A stretch of DNA of 34,519 nucleotides from positions 1 to 34,519 of the forward strand of contig JAGOJH010000027.1 in assembly GCA_017995215.1 (NCBI GenBank). Direction: 5' to 3'. Source of the stretch: Thermoclostridium sp. GTDB lineage: Bacteria > Bacillota > Clostridia > DSM-8532. Each line of letters begins with the position of its first letter. Position 1 is the first letter of the stretch. Shown here one piece after another: positions 1-8,254 of the stretch. Made by a program: the position numbers and the translations under genes. The notes beneath the pieces were generated by a model. The model was not told the DNA's origin. It did no database searches and worked only from the letters and a program-made list of their open reading frames with translations.

Positions 1-5
1 TCTCA

Positions 6-857
6 TCACGACCTCTTTCTCCTAACGATATACTGGGCAATTGCGTTTAAGAACATGATGATTATCAGCAAGACGATCCCTGTAGCAAAAAGGGCTACCT
101 GGTGCTCACCTGTCGCATATCCCATCTCTATGCCTATATTCGTGGTTAACGTTCTGACAGGATCAAGAATGGATGAGGGAAGTGCGACTGCATTCCCTAA
201 CACCATAATCACAGCCATGGTCTCACCGATTGCCCGGCCTATACCCAATACTATGGCTGCAATTATTCCGGATTTTGCGGCGGGCATTTGTAATGACCAT
301 ATTGATTGCCAATGCGTAAGCCCCAAAGCAAGCGCTCCCTCCTTATAATAACGAGGCAGCGCCAGAATGGACACCTCGGTAATGCTGATTACTGTCGGCA
401 GTATCATTATGGCGAGAATGATTGAGCCGGCCAAAATGCTTAAGCCGGGACCACCAAGATAATTGCGAATAGTCGGAACAATAAAAATTACTCCCCAGAA
501 TCCATATACAACTGAAGGTATACCCGCCAGTAACTGAATAGCAGGCCTGAATATATTTCTGAGTGCAACGGGAGCAAATTCAGTAAGGAAAATGCTGCAG
601 CAAATGGCAATCGGCACTCCCAATATCGCTGCTCCAAGTGTTACTGAGAATGAGCCGATAATCATTGGGAATATACCGAAAGCTCCTTGGCTGGGAGCCC
701 ACTTCATGCCAAAAATGAAGTTAAAAAGTCCAACCTTAGAGATTATTGGCACACCTTTGATTATAATAAACACAGTTATAAGTGCCAACGCCGATAATGT
801 GGAGAGAGCGATTATCAGGAATACGCGCTCTGACAGATTTCCCTTCGTATGCTTCAT
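6..857 (-). CDS. pstC: Phosphate ABC transporter permease PstC
   Basis: This is an inner-membrane permease of the high-affinity phosphate importer; it pairs with PstA to form the channel driven by PstB. The 283-aa protein has about six hydrophobic segments. It carries the PstC-type stretch LAGIPSVVYGFWG (about residues 109-121) and the EAA-loop region ALGLTHWQSIW followed by GIGRAIGETMA, which contacts the ATPase. The ATG overlaps the pstS stop by 4 bp (ATGA), so translation is probably coupled. At the other end the stop also overlaps an ATG at positions 6-4 (ATGAGA on the minus strand). That ATG is the expected start of pstA, which leaves the window. Assignment to PstC rather than PstA rests on the N-terminal ERVF region and the GIFPMIIGS motif. 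Confidence 0.93.
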   Translation of the reverse strand: MKHTKGNLSERVFLIIALSTLSALALITVFIIIKGVPIISKVGLFNFIFGMKWAPSQGAFGIFPMIIGSFSVTLGAAILGVPIAICCSIFLTEFAPVALRNIFRPAIQLLAGIPSVVYGFWGVIFIVPTIRNYLGGPGLSILAGSIILAIMILPTVISITEVSILALPRYYKEGALALGLTHWQSIWSLQMPAAKSGIIAAIVLGIGRAIGETMAVIMVLGNAVALPSSILDPVRTLTTNIGIEMGYATGEHQVALFATGIVLLIIIMFLNAIAQYIVRRKRS

Positions 858-1705
858 TCTCCTGCACCTTCCGATGAAGGTATTAATCCTTCATTCACCA
901 GTATTTCCTGTCCCTCCTGGGAGAGAGTAAAATCAATAAACTCTTTTACCAATCCGGTAGGTTCACCGGCGGCTACAAATAAAAACGGCCTCGAAAGCTT
1001 ATAACTGCCGTTCTTTACATTTTCATGCGTTGCTGCGATACCACCTAACTCAAGTGCCTTTACCTTATCACTAACCAATCCTAAAGAGATAAAACCAATA
1101 GCGTTAGGATCGTCTGCAACTAACTGCCTTACAGCTCCATTGGAATCTTGAACGATGGCTTTTGGTGTTATCTCGACGTTCTTACCCATTACCAATTCCT
1201 CGAAAGCGCTTCTTGTCCCCGATCCTTCTTCACGTGTTATGACATGAATCTTTGCTGTTGAGCCACCCACTTCATTCCAGTTTGTTACTTTTTCCGCATA
1301 GATATTGCGGACTTGTTCCAAAGTGACTTTAGTAATCGGGTTGTTTGGGTTGACAATGACAGCCAATCCATCACGTGCAATCTCTATACTCCACAGTACC
1401 TTTTCGTCGACTTTCAATGAACGGGAAGACATCCCGATATCAGCAGTTCCTGACTGCGCAGCGGTGATGCCAGCGGCAGATCCCCCGCCTTGAATATCAA
1501 TTTCAACGCCGGTATGCACCATCATATACTCTTCGGCTAAAACCTCTGCATATGGCTGCACGGATGTTGAGCCTGCAACAATTATACCTAAATCTGATTT
1601 TTGTTTACATCCGGATGAAAAAACTAAGGCCAAAACTGCTATCAAACCCAGGAAAACTGCTTTGATTCGAAATATATGTCTGTTAGTAGCAAGCGTATTA
1701 TCCAT
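854..1705 (-). CDS. pstS: Phosphate-binding lipoprotein PstS
   Basis: This is the extracellular solute-binding protein that delivers inorganic phosphate to PstCA. The 283-aa protein has a signal peptide with a lipobox ending SSGC (Cys33), so it should be a membrane-anchored lipoprotein, as in other Gram-positives. The phosphate-binding loops are visible: AGSTSVQPYAE near the mature N-terminus, GGGSAAGITAAQSGTADIGMSSR, and REEGSGTRSAFEE. The start is preceded by AAAGGT at a good distance. The gene lies 33 bp after pstB and overlaps pstC by 4 bp, so the three share a transcript. Family assignment is secure; only the exact signal-peptide start is less certain. Confidence 0.94.
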   Translation of the reverse strand: MDNTLATNRHIFRIKAVFLGLIAVLALVFSSGCKQKSDLGIIVAGSTSVQPYAEVLAEEYMMVHTGVEIDIQGGGSAAGITAAQSGTADIGMSSRSLKVDEKVLWSIEIARDGLAVIVNPNNPITKVTLEQVRNIYAEKVTNWNEVGGSTAKIHVITREEGSGTRSAFEELVMGKNVEITPKAIVQDSNGAVRQLVADDPNAIGFISLGLVSDKVKALELGGIAATHENVKNGSYKLSRPFLFVAAGEPTGLVKEFIDFTLSQEGQEILVNEGLIPSSEGAGE

Positions 1706-1738
1706 AATTACCTTTCATCATTAAAAATATCAAAGTTA

Positions 1739-2536
1739 CTATCCAAATCGACCAGTAATATAGTCCTCTGTGCGTTTATCTTTAGGTACGGAAAAGAGTT
1801 GGGTGGTTGGTGCATATTCAACCAATGTTCCTGCTTTGTCATGCTCCATCATCATAAACGCTGTCATATCAGAAGCTCGTAACGCTTGTTCCATGTTATG
1901 TGTAACAATAATGATTGTATATTTTTTGGAAAGCTCCTGCATTAGCTCCTCTATTTTTAGAGTTGATTCCGGATCAAGCGCACTGCATGATTCATCCATC
2001 AATATCACATCAGGTTCTACGGCCAAAGCGCGAGCAATACACAGTCGTTGCTGCTGGCCGGGGGAAAGATCATAAGCTGGTTTCTTTAGCATGTCTTTTA
2101 CTTCTTCCCAAAGCGCTACCTGTCGTAAACTTCGCTCAACGATATTCGTTAGCTCGAATTCGCGTTTTAAACCATGGTGTCTGGGGCCGAATGTAATATT
2201 GTCATATACTGACATCGGAAAAGGATTAGGCTTCTGAAAAACCATACCTACCTTTTTTCTGAGTGATACAACATCTGTGTTCTTGTTATAAATGGAACTA
2301 TTATCGAGTAAAATATTACCATCAACCCTTACTCCAGGTATCAGATCATTCATACGATTAAAAATTCGCAGGAGTGTTGATTTGCCACAGCCTGACGGAC
2401 CTATTACTGCGGTAATAGCGCATGGTTTAATACCAATATTAATATTTCTCAAAGCCTGGAATGTACCGTAGTAAAGGTTAACTCCGATGGCTTCCATCTT
2501 GAATTCTTGAGTGGGCTTTAATGCGTTGTCGTTCAT
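1739..2536 (-). CDS. pstB: Phosphate ABC transporter ATPase PstB
   Basis: This is the cytoplasmic ATPase that powers phosphate import. The 265-aa protein has Walker [10 protein letters not shown] (46-54), the PstB-type [16 protein letters not shown]-loop, a signature motif, Walker B VILMDES and the H-loop residue in VTHNME. The signature reads LSPGQQQR where most ABC ATPases have LSGGQ; the Gly-to-Pro change is odd, but the rest of the active site is intact. The ribosome site GAAGGTGATAA lies just before the ATG. It is the first gene of the operon, downstream of PhoP boxes. In most Firmicutes pstB comes last (pstS-C-A-B), so this order is rearranged. No phoU is seen inside the window. Confidence 0.95.
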   Translation of the reverse strand: MNDNALKPTQEFKMEAIGVNLYYGTFQALRNINIGIKPCAITAVIGPSGCGKSTLLRIFNRMNDLIPGVRVDGNILLDNSSIYNKNTDVVSLRKKVGMVFQKPNPFPMSVYDNITFGPRHHGLKREFELTNIVERSLRQVALWEEVKDMLKKPAYDLSPGQQQRLCIARALAVEPDVILMDESCSALDPESTLKIEELMQELSKKYTIIIVTHNMEQALRASDMTAFMMMEHDKAGTLVEYAPTTQLFSVPKDKRTEDYITGRFG

Positions 2537-2585
2537 TTATCACCTTCACCAGCCTATTGGCATACTGTTTGTATCTACATCCAAC

Positions 2586-2639
2586 ATTATACTTAAGCTT
2601 TGTAAAGTTCCTGTACGGGTTTTGTAAAATTTATGTAAA
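2586..2639 (-). promoter_or_regulatory. PhoP-box array and -10 of the pst operon
   Basis: Read on the minus strand, four hexamers TTTACA, TTTACA, CGTACA, TTTACA start exactly 11 bp apart (plus-strand positions 2634, 2623, 2612 and 2601). This matches the tandem TT(A/C/T)ACA half sites bound by the PhoP response regulator of Gram-positive bacteria. A TATAAT -10 follows at 2591-2586, and no good -35 is present, as is usual for PhoP-activated promoters. The pstB start lies about 50 bp downstream. Phosphate starvation control of the operon is inferred. Confidence 0.85.
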
Positions 2640-2673
2640 GTATTGATTCGAATAGTGCACGGTAATAATAATG

Positions 2674-2715
2674 AAGCACACATATTGGATTTTACAAAAC
2701 CCGATATGTGTGCTT
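2674..2715. terminator. 12-bp hairpin between the lasso operon and pst
   Basis: Arms AAGCACACATAT (2674-2685) and ATATGTGTGCTT (2704-2715) are perfectly complementary around an 18-nt loop. On the plus strand the hairpin ends in a run of five T; on the minus strand it is followed by TCATTATTATT. It is the best candidate for stopping read-through from the lasso operon into pst, but the weak T tract on that strand leaves its role uncertain. Confidence 0.45.
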
Positions 2716-2816
2716 TTTCAATTGAAAAATTGTATAAATTACATATCGGTATACCGGTTTTCAAAACGGAAAAAGAATTGTATATCGATAGAAAAATTAC
2801 TTGTGATATTTAAAAT

Positions 2817-2843
2817 CTTGTGGTGCTCATATGGTGCCACGAG
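2817..2843 (-). terminator. Weak hairpin after the lasso exporter gene
   Basis: CTTGTGG (2817-2823) can pair with CCACGAG (2837-2843) with one G-T pair and a 13-nt loop, 45 bp after the exporter stop. On the minus strand it is followed by ATTTTAAAT rather than a T run, so any terminator activity would be weak. Confidence 0.2.
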
Positions 2844-2888
2844 TAACGCAATCGCTTCCGTTGTTATAAGCCCATACTGGCATCAACA

Positions 2889-4670
2889 TTACCCATGGAT
2901 CTCTATCATTCTTCTAAAATTTCCGTTTTCTATTTTAGAAAGCTCGTCATAGCTTCCTTGTTCAACGATTTCGCCCTGGTCTACTACAAAAATTAAATCA
3001 GAATTCCGAATCGTTGTGAGCCTGTGTGCGATAATGATCATGGTCAATTTGCCAGACAAGACTTCCACGGCCTTTTGTATTCTGAATTCACTTTCATTGT
3101 CCAAGGCGCTGGTTGCTTCATCCAGCACGAGAATTTCAGGTTCCTTCAACAGCGCGCGGGCTAAAACAATTCGCTGCCTTTGCCCGCCGGAAAGCTTGAC
3201 ACCATTATCTCCAACCACTGTGTCGAGCCCCTGCGGGAGTGGTTCAATAAATTCCATCGCGTCGGAAAGCTGCAGGGCTCTGCGCACCTGCTCATCAGTT
3301 GCCGTCGGTGAAAAGCGCATCAGGTTTTCACGAATCGTGTCATTAAATAGAAAGGGGTCCTGCGGAACATATCCGATGCTATTGCGCCATTGGTGCAGGG
3401 AAGCTTCGTCAATAACCTTATCATCCGCTTTGATAATACCCTTTGTTGGTTTTAGTAACCCTAAAAGCAAGTCGACGATGGTACTTTTTCCAGAGCCGGA
3501 TTTTCCAACAAAGGCCACCGTACTTTTTGCAGGAATGACAAAATTCAGGTTTTTCAGTTCGAATTCTCCCGCACTCTGATACTGAAAACAAACATCCTCG
3601 AACCTGATTGCATAGGATACCATCCTGGTGCCATTCGGAGCTGTTTCAGGGTTAATCTTTTCCGTATTCGCTTTCAATTCATCTATCATCGCATTGAGCG
3701 AAACATACGACGGAATCATAACGAGCAGGTTTTGCAGGTTGTTCTGGAAAGATGAAAAGACAGGCCAAAGTCTTGCAAAAATATAGAGAATGATCAGGAG
3801 CGCGGTGGACTCGATTTTCAGAAAAATGGTCGCTGCATAAAAAAGAATACTGATCACGACGGCTGCGGATATTTTATAGTACATGGAAGTGGTTGACTGC
3901 AATTTTGTAAAGGCGACCATATTGCGTTCGGCTTTTTCTGTGATTTCCTGAAAGCTTTCCATTTGGGAATGCTCAATTCCGTAGCTTTTCACTTCCTTCA
4001 CACCATTAAGCTGTTCTGTGATCCGGGATACAAGCTCCTGGCTGATAATTCGTTGTGAGCCCCCAAGCTTCTTTGATCTTAGAAAGGATGTCTTCATCAA
4101 AACCAATGCGAGAATCCCGCACAACAGCACAAGACAAGTCATTGGAACGGACATCATCAACGCTACTACCAGTTGGAATATGGCGAGAACTATCTGGGAT
4201 GATATCCTCAGAAAGAAGATGGTTCCGGATGCAATCTTTGAAATTTCATTTGTAAAGGCATTGGTGATATCGGATTTCTTTTTTCCGATAAAGCACGACC
4301 ATTCCGCTTTGACCAGACTCTGAAACAGGGTGACCCGCAAATATTTGGTATACCCCTGGATGAGTTCCGTGTTTAACAGGGTTAGCTTTCTGCTTAACAT
4401 AGCTTGGAAAATAATAAGCACTAAATATATCCCCAGCACTATCACCAATTGCAGGGAGGGAGTAAAGCTTTTCAGGAATTGAAAGGCTCCGTTAACCAGG
4501 GGGATTGTGCTGCTTTGCTCTGATATCCCCGTCAGGGACAGCATTGGAACAAGCATCAGAATCCCAAACCCGCTTGTGATGCCCTCCAGAACCATGAACA
4601 GAAAGTTCAGGATCAGCTTACATTTTGAATATTGAAAAAGACTCCTGATATACTTGAAGATTACTTTCAC
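2889..4670 (-). CDS. Lasso peptide ABC exporter (D protein)
   Basis: This is a half-size ABC exporter expected to pump the mature lasso peptide out of the cell and so also give self-immunity. In its 593 aa an N-terminal membrane domain (about 1-330, with hydrophobic segments near 20-45, 72-92, 150-195 and 268-300) precedes a complete nucleotide-binding domain. That domain has Walker A GKSGSGKST (389-397), Q-loop VPQDPFLFND, signature LSGGQRQR (493-500), Walker B ILVLDEAT (513-520) and H-loop His549. There is no C39 peptidase domain, which fits a pathway where leader removal is done by the separate B2 protein. It starts 24 bp after B2 and is the last gene of the operon. By sequence alone it is a generic multidrug/lipid-type exporter; the role comes from context. 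Confidence 0.88.
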   Translation of the reverse strand: MKVIFKYIRSLFQYSKCKLILNFLFMVLEGITSGFGILMLVPMLSLTGISEQSSTIPLVNGAFQFLKSFTPSLQLVIVLGIYLVLIIFQAMLSRKLTLLNTELIQGYTKYLRVTLFQSLVKAEWSCFIGKKKSDITNAFTNEISKIASGTIFFLRISSQIVLAIFQLVVALMMSVPMTCLVLLCGILALVLMKTSFLRSKKLGGSQRIISQELVSRITEQLNGVKEVKSYGIEHSQMESFQEITEKAERNMVAFTKLQSTTSMYYKISAAVVISILFYAATIFLKIESTALLIILYIFARLWPVFSSFQNNLQNLLVMIPSYVSLNAMIDELKANTEKINPETAPNGTRMVSYAIRFEDVCFQYQSAGEFELKNLNFVIPAKSTVAFVGKSGSGKSTIVDLLLGLLKPTKGIIKADDKVIDEASLHQWRNSIGYVPQDPFLFNDTIRENLMRFSPTATDEQVRRALQLSDAMEFIEPLPQGLDTVVGDNGVKLSGGQRQRIVLARALLKEPEILVLDEATSALDNESEFRIQKAVEVLSGKLTMIIIAHRLTTIRNSDLIFVVDQGEIVEQGSYDELSKIENGNFRRMIEIHG

Positions 4671-4694
4671 GGTATCCTGCCCCTTCTGTTTGGA

Positions 4695-5129
4695 TTATGT
4701 AAACTTGCTCGTTGTGGTAAATTTCTTACTTCCATCCCCGCCGGTGATATATCGCGTTCCACAGCGAACCCATGCATGAGCGATCATTTCACCCCTGGAA
4801 TCTTTTGCGACACCCAGATAAACCGTGCTTCTCTGTTTTCTTCGGTTCAGCATGATTTTGGCGGCACAGGCCTGGGCCAGGCATTTGCTTTCCCAAAAGG
4901 TATGCCGGCTCATGGTTCTGATGGCTTGTGAAACCTCTTTCATTTTTGCCGGATCCAGCCCTTCGTCGGAGAATTCAGTTTCACAATTCACTTGTCCAAA
5001 TATCCATGCAAAGCGTTTGAACTGAAACCGCCAGATGAGAAATCTGGCAAAGCCCAGGCACAGATACGCCTCCACCAATGCGGCTTTTACCCTGAAGGGC
5101 AGTATGATAAATTTTCTCAGATACTTCAA
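4695..5129 (-). CDS. Lasso leader peptidase B2 (transglutaminase-like)
   Basis: This is the cysteine protease that, with B1, removes the leader from the lasso precursor. I place the start at TTG 5129. This TTG overlaps the stop of the upstream kinase (TTGA), has GGAG 8 nt upstream, and gives 144 aa, the normal B2 length. An upstream ATG at 5246 is in frame but would bury 117 bp in the kinase gene and add unrelated sequence. The family pattern is clear: a basic hydrophobic N-terminal half (RFLIWRFQFKRF), then the catalytic Cys83 in WESKCLAQACAAKIMLNRR, the LGV strand, and catalytic His118 in AHAWV. Asp132 might complete the triad. The C-terminus, rich in Thr, Ser and Lys, is unlike most homologues. 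Confidence 0.88.
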   Translation of the reverse strand: MKYLRKFIILPFRVKAALVEAYLCLGFARFLIWRFQFKRFAWIFGQVNCETEFSDEGLDPAKMKEVSQAIRTMSRHTFWESKCLAQACAAKIMLNRRKQRSTVYLGVAKDSRGEMIAHAWVRCGTRYITGGDGSKKFTTTSKFT

Positions 5130-6025
5130 ACTACGTTCTCCAAAAGAATATCGGCAATATTTTTTTCCAGCGGCTGATCCAAAGGCCTTGATATCCGGTA
5201 GGCTTTTACCTGGTTTGCCACCGCTACGCTTTGCTGAAAATGCCACTCCTTCAAGCCCATTTCCGCCGGCATACAGGGGCGATAGGTGTTTTTCATGATC
5301 AGCTTCAGTTTTTCCGAAAGCTTGATTTCTTCCAGTTTTATTTGTTCCAACGATTGAGGCACGATTTCAAAGATAAACCTGAGGGGGACCTCCTGATGGC
5401 AAAACCAGGCGTGGCTTTTTATAGCGTATTTCGTGATAGCCCTGGAAATTCGATTCAGAGGTCTTTTTTCCTCCCTGCCGCCAAGGCGTTCAAGGGCATC
5501 CTCCCAAAGCTTCTGACCCGGATAGCCTGGGTATACGATGACCTCATTGAATTCGCCAACCCGCACTGCAGCCACATCATCCGTAATCATTCTATACCCT
5601 TTCCGGTAGAGAGCGGAGGCGATGGTGGATTTTCCCGCCCCGGATTTTCCGGTTAACAATACCCCTTTGCCGCCGATATTGATGCAGCTGCCATGCAGCG
5701 GAAGGGTTCTTCGCTGATACAGGAGGGCGCCCATGCAGGATCCAAGCAGGTACAGCTTTATTTCCTCCAGAGAGGCACCACTATAGGGCTCAATGAGAAT
5801 TTGCGCACCATTTCCGACAGAGTACTTTGCAACCTGCGGAATGCTCAGACAGAAAGCATCTCTTTGGATCCTCCGTTCAGGCTTTTCGGTTTCATGATCA
5901 CCGAAAACATCCGGTACCCTGCCGTTTTGAATGATCAGATCCGGTGCTCCGTCACAATCGGGAACCAGCTCGTCCAGTTCATATTCCGAGGCAATATTTA
6001 GTCCAAATGCCTTATATTGATTCAT
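5126..6025 (-). CDS. HPr-kinase-like lasso kinase 2
   Basis: This 299-aa protein resembles the HPr serine kinase C-terminal fold used in Firmicute lasso clusters, such as the paeninodin kinase that phosphorylates the C-terminal Ser of its precursor. Visible are LPLHGSCI (108-115), Walker A GKSGAGKST (126-134) and the RKGYRMITDD element (141-150), whose paired Asp residues match the HPr-kinase catalytic region. The N-terminal 100 residues share the AFGL...SE...EL pattern with the other kinase of this operon. It has a strong ribosome site (GGAGGACTGA) and starts 25 bp after the nucleotidyltransferase; its stop overlaps the B2 start. It has the more canonical DD motif of the two kinases. The substrate is inferred. 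Confidence 0.85.
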   Translation of the reverse strand: MNQYKAFGLNIASEYELDELVPDCDGAPDLIIQNGRVPDVFGDHETEKPERRIQRDAFCLSIPQVAKYSVGNGAQILIEPYSGASLEEIKLYLLGSCMGALLYQRRTLPLHGSCINIGGKGVLLTGKSGAGKSTIASALYRKGYRMITDDVAAVRVGEFNEVIVYPGYPGQKLWEDALERLGGREEKRPLNRISRAITKYAIKSHAWFCHQEVPLRFIFEIVPQSLEQIKLEEIKLSEKLKLIMKNTYRPCMPAEMGLKEWHFQQSVAVANQVKAYRISRPLDQPLEKNIADILLENVV

Positions 6026-6050
6026 TCAGTCCTCCAACCTCCGGGAAGTA

Positions 6051-7274
6051 TCAGTTGTTCTTCAGTTCAGATTTGGTTCTCGCTTCTATTCCAAGCTTCA
6101 CATACTTTTTCAACAACCGAAATGGCCGGTAGAGGTAATAGAGGAAGAAATATTTATCGTCAAGCTTACAGGCTTCAAAATCCGTCACATGAGGCCCCAT
6201 AATACCGAAAAAATGACGAAGCTTATTTCCAAAGCCTTTACGCCAAGCAAAAGAATAGTTGGTATGAAATTGAAATAAAGAATGCCCGGCTGCTTCCGGC
6301 GTATTATCCGTAGTGGTAATCAGTGGAAGCGCCATATCGGCCAGCCTCATCGCATAGCTGCACTCGGCCTTACTGATTTCATATTGTATTGGGAATTCAA
6401 ACTGGAAAAGAACCTTGAGCAGTATTTCAGCTTGCTTTAGCTGGAACAATACACCAAGCTCTTTTGAACGGGTTAGAACATACTCCCAGTCCAACTTTTT
6501 GCTTGAAAGGATTTCATATATATCGCAAAGCCATCTCAGCCTTTTCCAGCCATGCCTGGAGCCGTGATATATCAGGTAGACCAGGTTTTCCTCCTGTCGG
6601 AATACATGGAGCTTCCTGCCGAATAAATCGGCTTCCTCGGTGTTCTTCCAGGCTTGCTCAAAAGACAGATTATAGTAAACCTCGGACAATCTCCAGTGCA
6701 GCTCCAGATGAACGCGAGCCTGATTGGTATAGGTGAGATGATGAGAATTTTGAAGGTGCGCCTGACGCTGCTTGCGGGAAAGCGGCAAGCCTCCGGCTTC
6801 ACACGAATAGCCGGCTTCCTTCAGAATAGGATCGATTCTCTCCAGTTCGGTGGGAGGCACAAAGATGTCCAAATCCTTTGAAACCCGCATCGATAGATCA
6901 TGATACAGGGAGACCCCGAGATAGGGCCCTTTGAAAGAAATCGCTTCTATATTCTGCTTTTCCAAAAGTCCTATTACCTTAATCAGTTCAGTTCCAAGCT
7001 GAAGGGCTTTCAGCTGGTTCTTTTTGCATTTTGCCTCAAGCTTCCGCAATACGCTTGCATCAACGCTGCCGGTCTCCAGCTTGTTCAGGTTCATGAACAC
7101 AACCGGATAAACTCGGTTCTTTAGTGTCAGCGCTAAAAACAGCTTCCAGTCAATGGGGCTATGGAGAAGATCCTTCACAGCCTGCAGCTGCTCGGGAGAT
7201 AAAGCACTTCTTGAGCAGTGGAGCAATAATTTCATTTCCGGTGAGAGGCTTTGATATCGTGCGTCATCATTCAT
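6051..7274 (-). CDS. Family-5 nucleotidyltransferase, lasso tailoring
   Basis: This 407-aa protein belongs to the uncharacterised nucleotidyltransferase family 5 (Pfam NTP_transf_5 type). The pol-beta-like core is visible as ISFKGPYLGVSLYHDLSMR (112-130) followed by KDLDIFV (133-139), where Asp134 and Asp136 are the likely metal ligands. Beyond it lie HLELHW (near residue 190) and a helical C-terminal half. Such proteins recur in Bacillus and Paenibacillus lasso clusters. From memory, the pseudomycoidin homologue was reported to add hexose to the phosphorylated C-terminus; whether that chemistry applies here is unknown. The gene begins 122 bp after the sulfotransferase, the second largest gap in the operon, and is followed 25 bp later by kinase 2, suggesting the two act together. 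Confidence 0.85.
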   Translation of the reverse strand: MNDDARYQSLSPEMKLLLHCSRSALSPEQLQAVKDLLHSPIDWKLFLALTLKNRVYPVVFMNLNKLETGSVDASVLRKLEAKCKKNQLKALQLGTELIKVIGLLEKQNIEAISFKGPYLGVSLYHDLSMRVSKDLDIFVPPTELERIDPILKEAGYSCEAGGLPLSRKQRQAHLQNSHHLTYTNQARVHLELHWRLSEVYYNLSFEQAWKNTEEADLFGRKLHVFRQEENLVYLIYHGSRHGWKRLRWLCDIYEILSSKKLDWEYVLTRSKELGVLFQLKQAEILLKVLFQFEFPIQYEISKAECSYAMRLADMALPLITTTDNTPEAAGHSLFQFHTNYSFAWRKGFGNKLRHFFGIMGPHVTDFEACKLDDKYFFLYYLYRPFRLLKKYVKLGIEARTKSELKNN

Positions 7275-7357
7275 GGACGGCTCCTGGTGTATCGAATTTT
7301 TTGATTTTTGATCGCTGCCTTCAAAGGGGGAGTTTAGGCTTTGCGGAGTTTTTGTTC

Positions 7358-7366
7358 ATTGTAGCA
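7358..7366 (-). promoter_or_regulatory. Possible internal extended -10 promoter
   Basis: On the minus strand TGCTACAAT, an extended -10 match, lies in the 122-bp gap ahead of the nucleotidyltransferase. No convincing -35 is seen. If active, it would express nucleotidyltransferase, kinase 2, B2 and exporter separately from the front of the operon. Confidence 0.25.
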
Positions 7367-7396
7367 TGGAAAACACAGCTTTGTAGTAGCTTCCCA

Positions 7397-8254
7397 TTAA
7401 TACACCGGGTTACCCTGGTCATCCAGATACCCGAATTTTCGCATCACGGCTGCATGATCCGTCAGGATACGATCCCGTTGTGCATCCGTCAGGTGTTCTC
7501 GCCAATCCCCCACCTTTCCGGCACGGAAAAATGAAGCTGTCGAATATGGTTTTTCCTTGAAACCATTTTTCTGCTCGTCGGCCTTCAGCTTTTGAAAATC
7601 TGAGGCTTCCATTGCCTGAAGGATTTGCTCCCGGGTGCTGTCAAGGCCAATAAACCGAACGACAGCCGCGAAGGTTTCCAGAGGGTTCATCTTCATGTCC
7701 TCATATCGCACCAGATGTACCGGAAGTGCTGTGGCCTGTGTCCAGCTCTCTGCGTGCAAGCTCCAGGTCAGAAGCTTCTGCCTCACCTGGTTCTGTGCCT
7801 TTGCGGTATTGTTGCAAAAGCAAAAATTCTCATCTCCCATGTGTCGGATGGTGGTGTCGATGTCCTTCGAAAGATGGTTTGAAAAGGATACGGCCACATC
7901 CAGCGGATTGCGCAGAATATAGACCGCTTTCGCACGAACAGTTCCCATAAGGGGAGTACCGTCCTCTAAAAAGGTATAGGCATCATGGGCCTTGATGAAC
8001 AACTGCTTTTCCGCCGTTTCAGCCAGATAATGATATGCTGCGGGTCTTAACCGATCTATTTCGTCCGCGGTCAAGTCGGTGGTCTCGATGCCGGTAACCT
8101 TGCCGACGATTTGCCTGGAGCTGAAGATGCCATCGGTTTTCATATTGTTGATGCTGATTTCCTCATCCGTTTCACACAACAGGTTTGACAGAAAGGTACG
8201 AAACCAGGTGTTGCCTGATTTCGGATAGGATGCCAGCCAGATGATATTGCCCAT
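7397..8254 (-). CDS. PAPS-dependent sulfotransferase, lasso tailoring
   Basis: This 285-aa cytosolic-type sulfotransferase should move a sulfuryl group from PAPS to a hydroxyl. The 5'-phosphosulfate loop YPKSGNTW (10-17) sits in the standard N-terminal position. FIKAHDAY (87-94) places a candidate catalytic His at residue 90. The 3'-phosphate site is YILRNPLDVAVSFSNH (112-127, with Arg115 and Ser123). RAGKVGDWREHLT (244-256) is the closing C-terminal motif. All key elements are present, so it looks active. The ATG follows the kinase 1 stop with no gap (TAGATG), which ties it to the lasso operon. The peptide core offers Tyr7, Ser5, Ser14, Thr10 and Thr12 as possible acceptors; the real acceptor cannot be told from sequence. 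Confidence 0.9.
   Translation of the reverse strand: MGNIIWLASYPKSGNTWFRTFLSNLLCETDEEISINNMKTDGIFSSRQIVGKVTGIETTDLTADEIDRLRPAAYHYLAETAEKQLFIKAHDAYTFLEDGTPLMGTVRAKAVYILRNPLDVAVSFSNHLSKDIDTTIRHMGDENFCFCNNTAKAQNQVRQKLLTWSLHAESWTQATALPVHLVRYEDMKMNPLETFAAVVRFIGLDSTREQILQAMEASDFQKLKADEQKNGFKEKPYSTASFFRAGKVGDWREHLTDAQRDRILTDHAAVMRKFGYLDDQGNPVY

Noticed and set aside
7275-7396. A second lasso precursor in the gap before the nucleotidyltransferase
   Set aside because: The only ATG frames on the minus strand are 12 codons or fewer (MNKNSAKPKLPL) and lack leader motifs and a suitable acidic ring residue.
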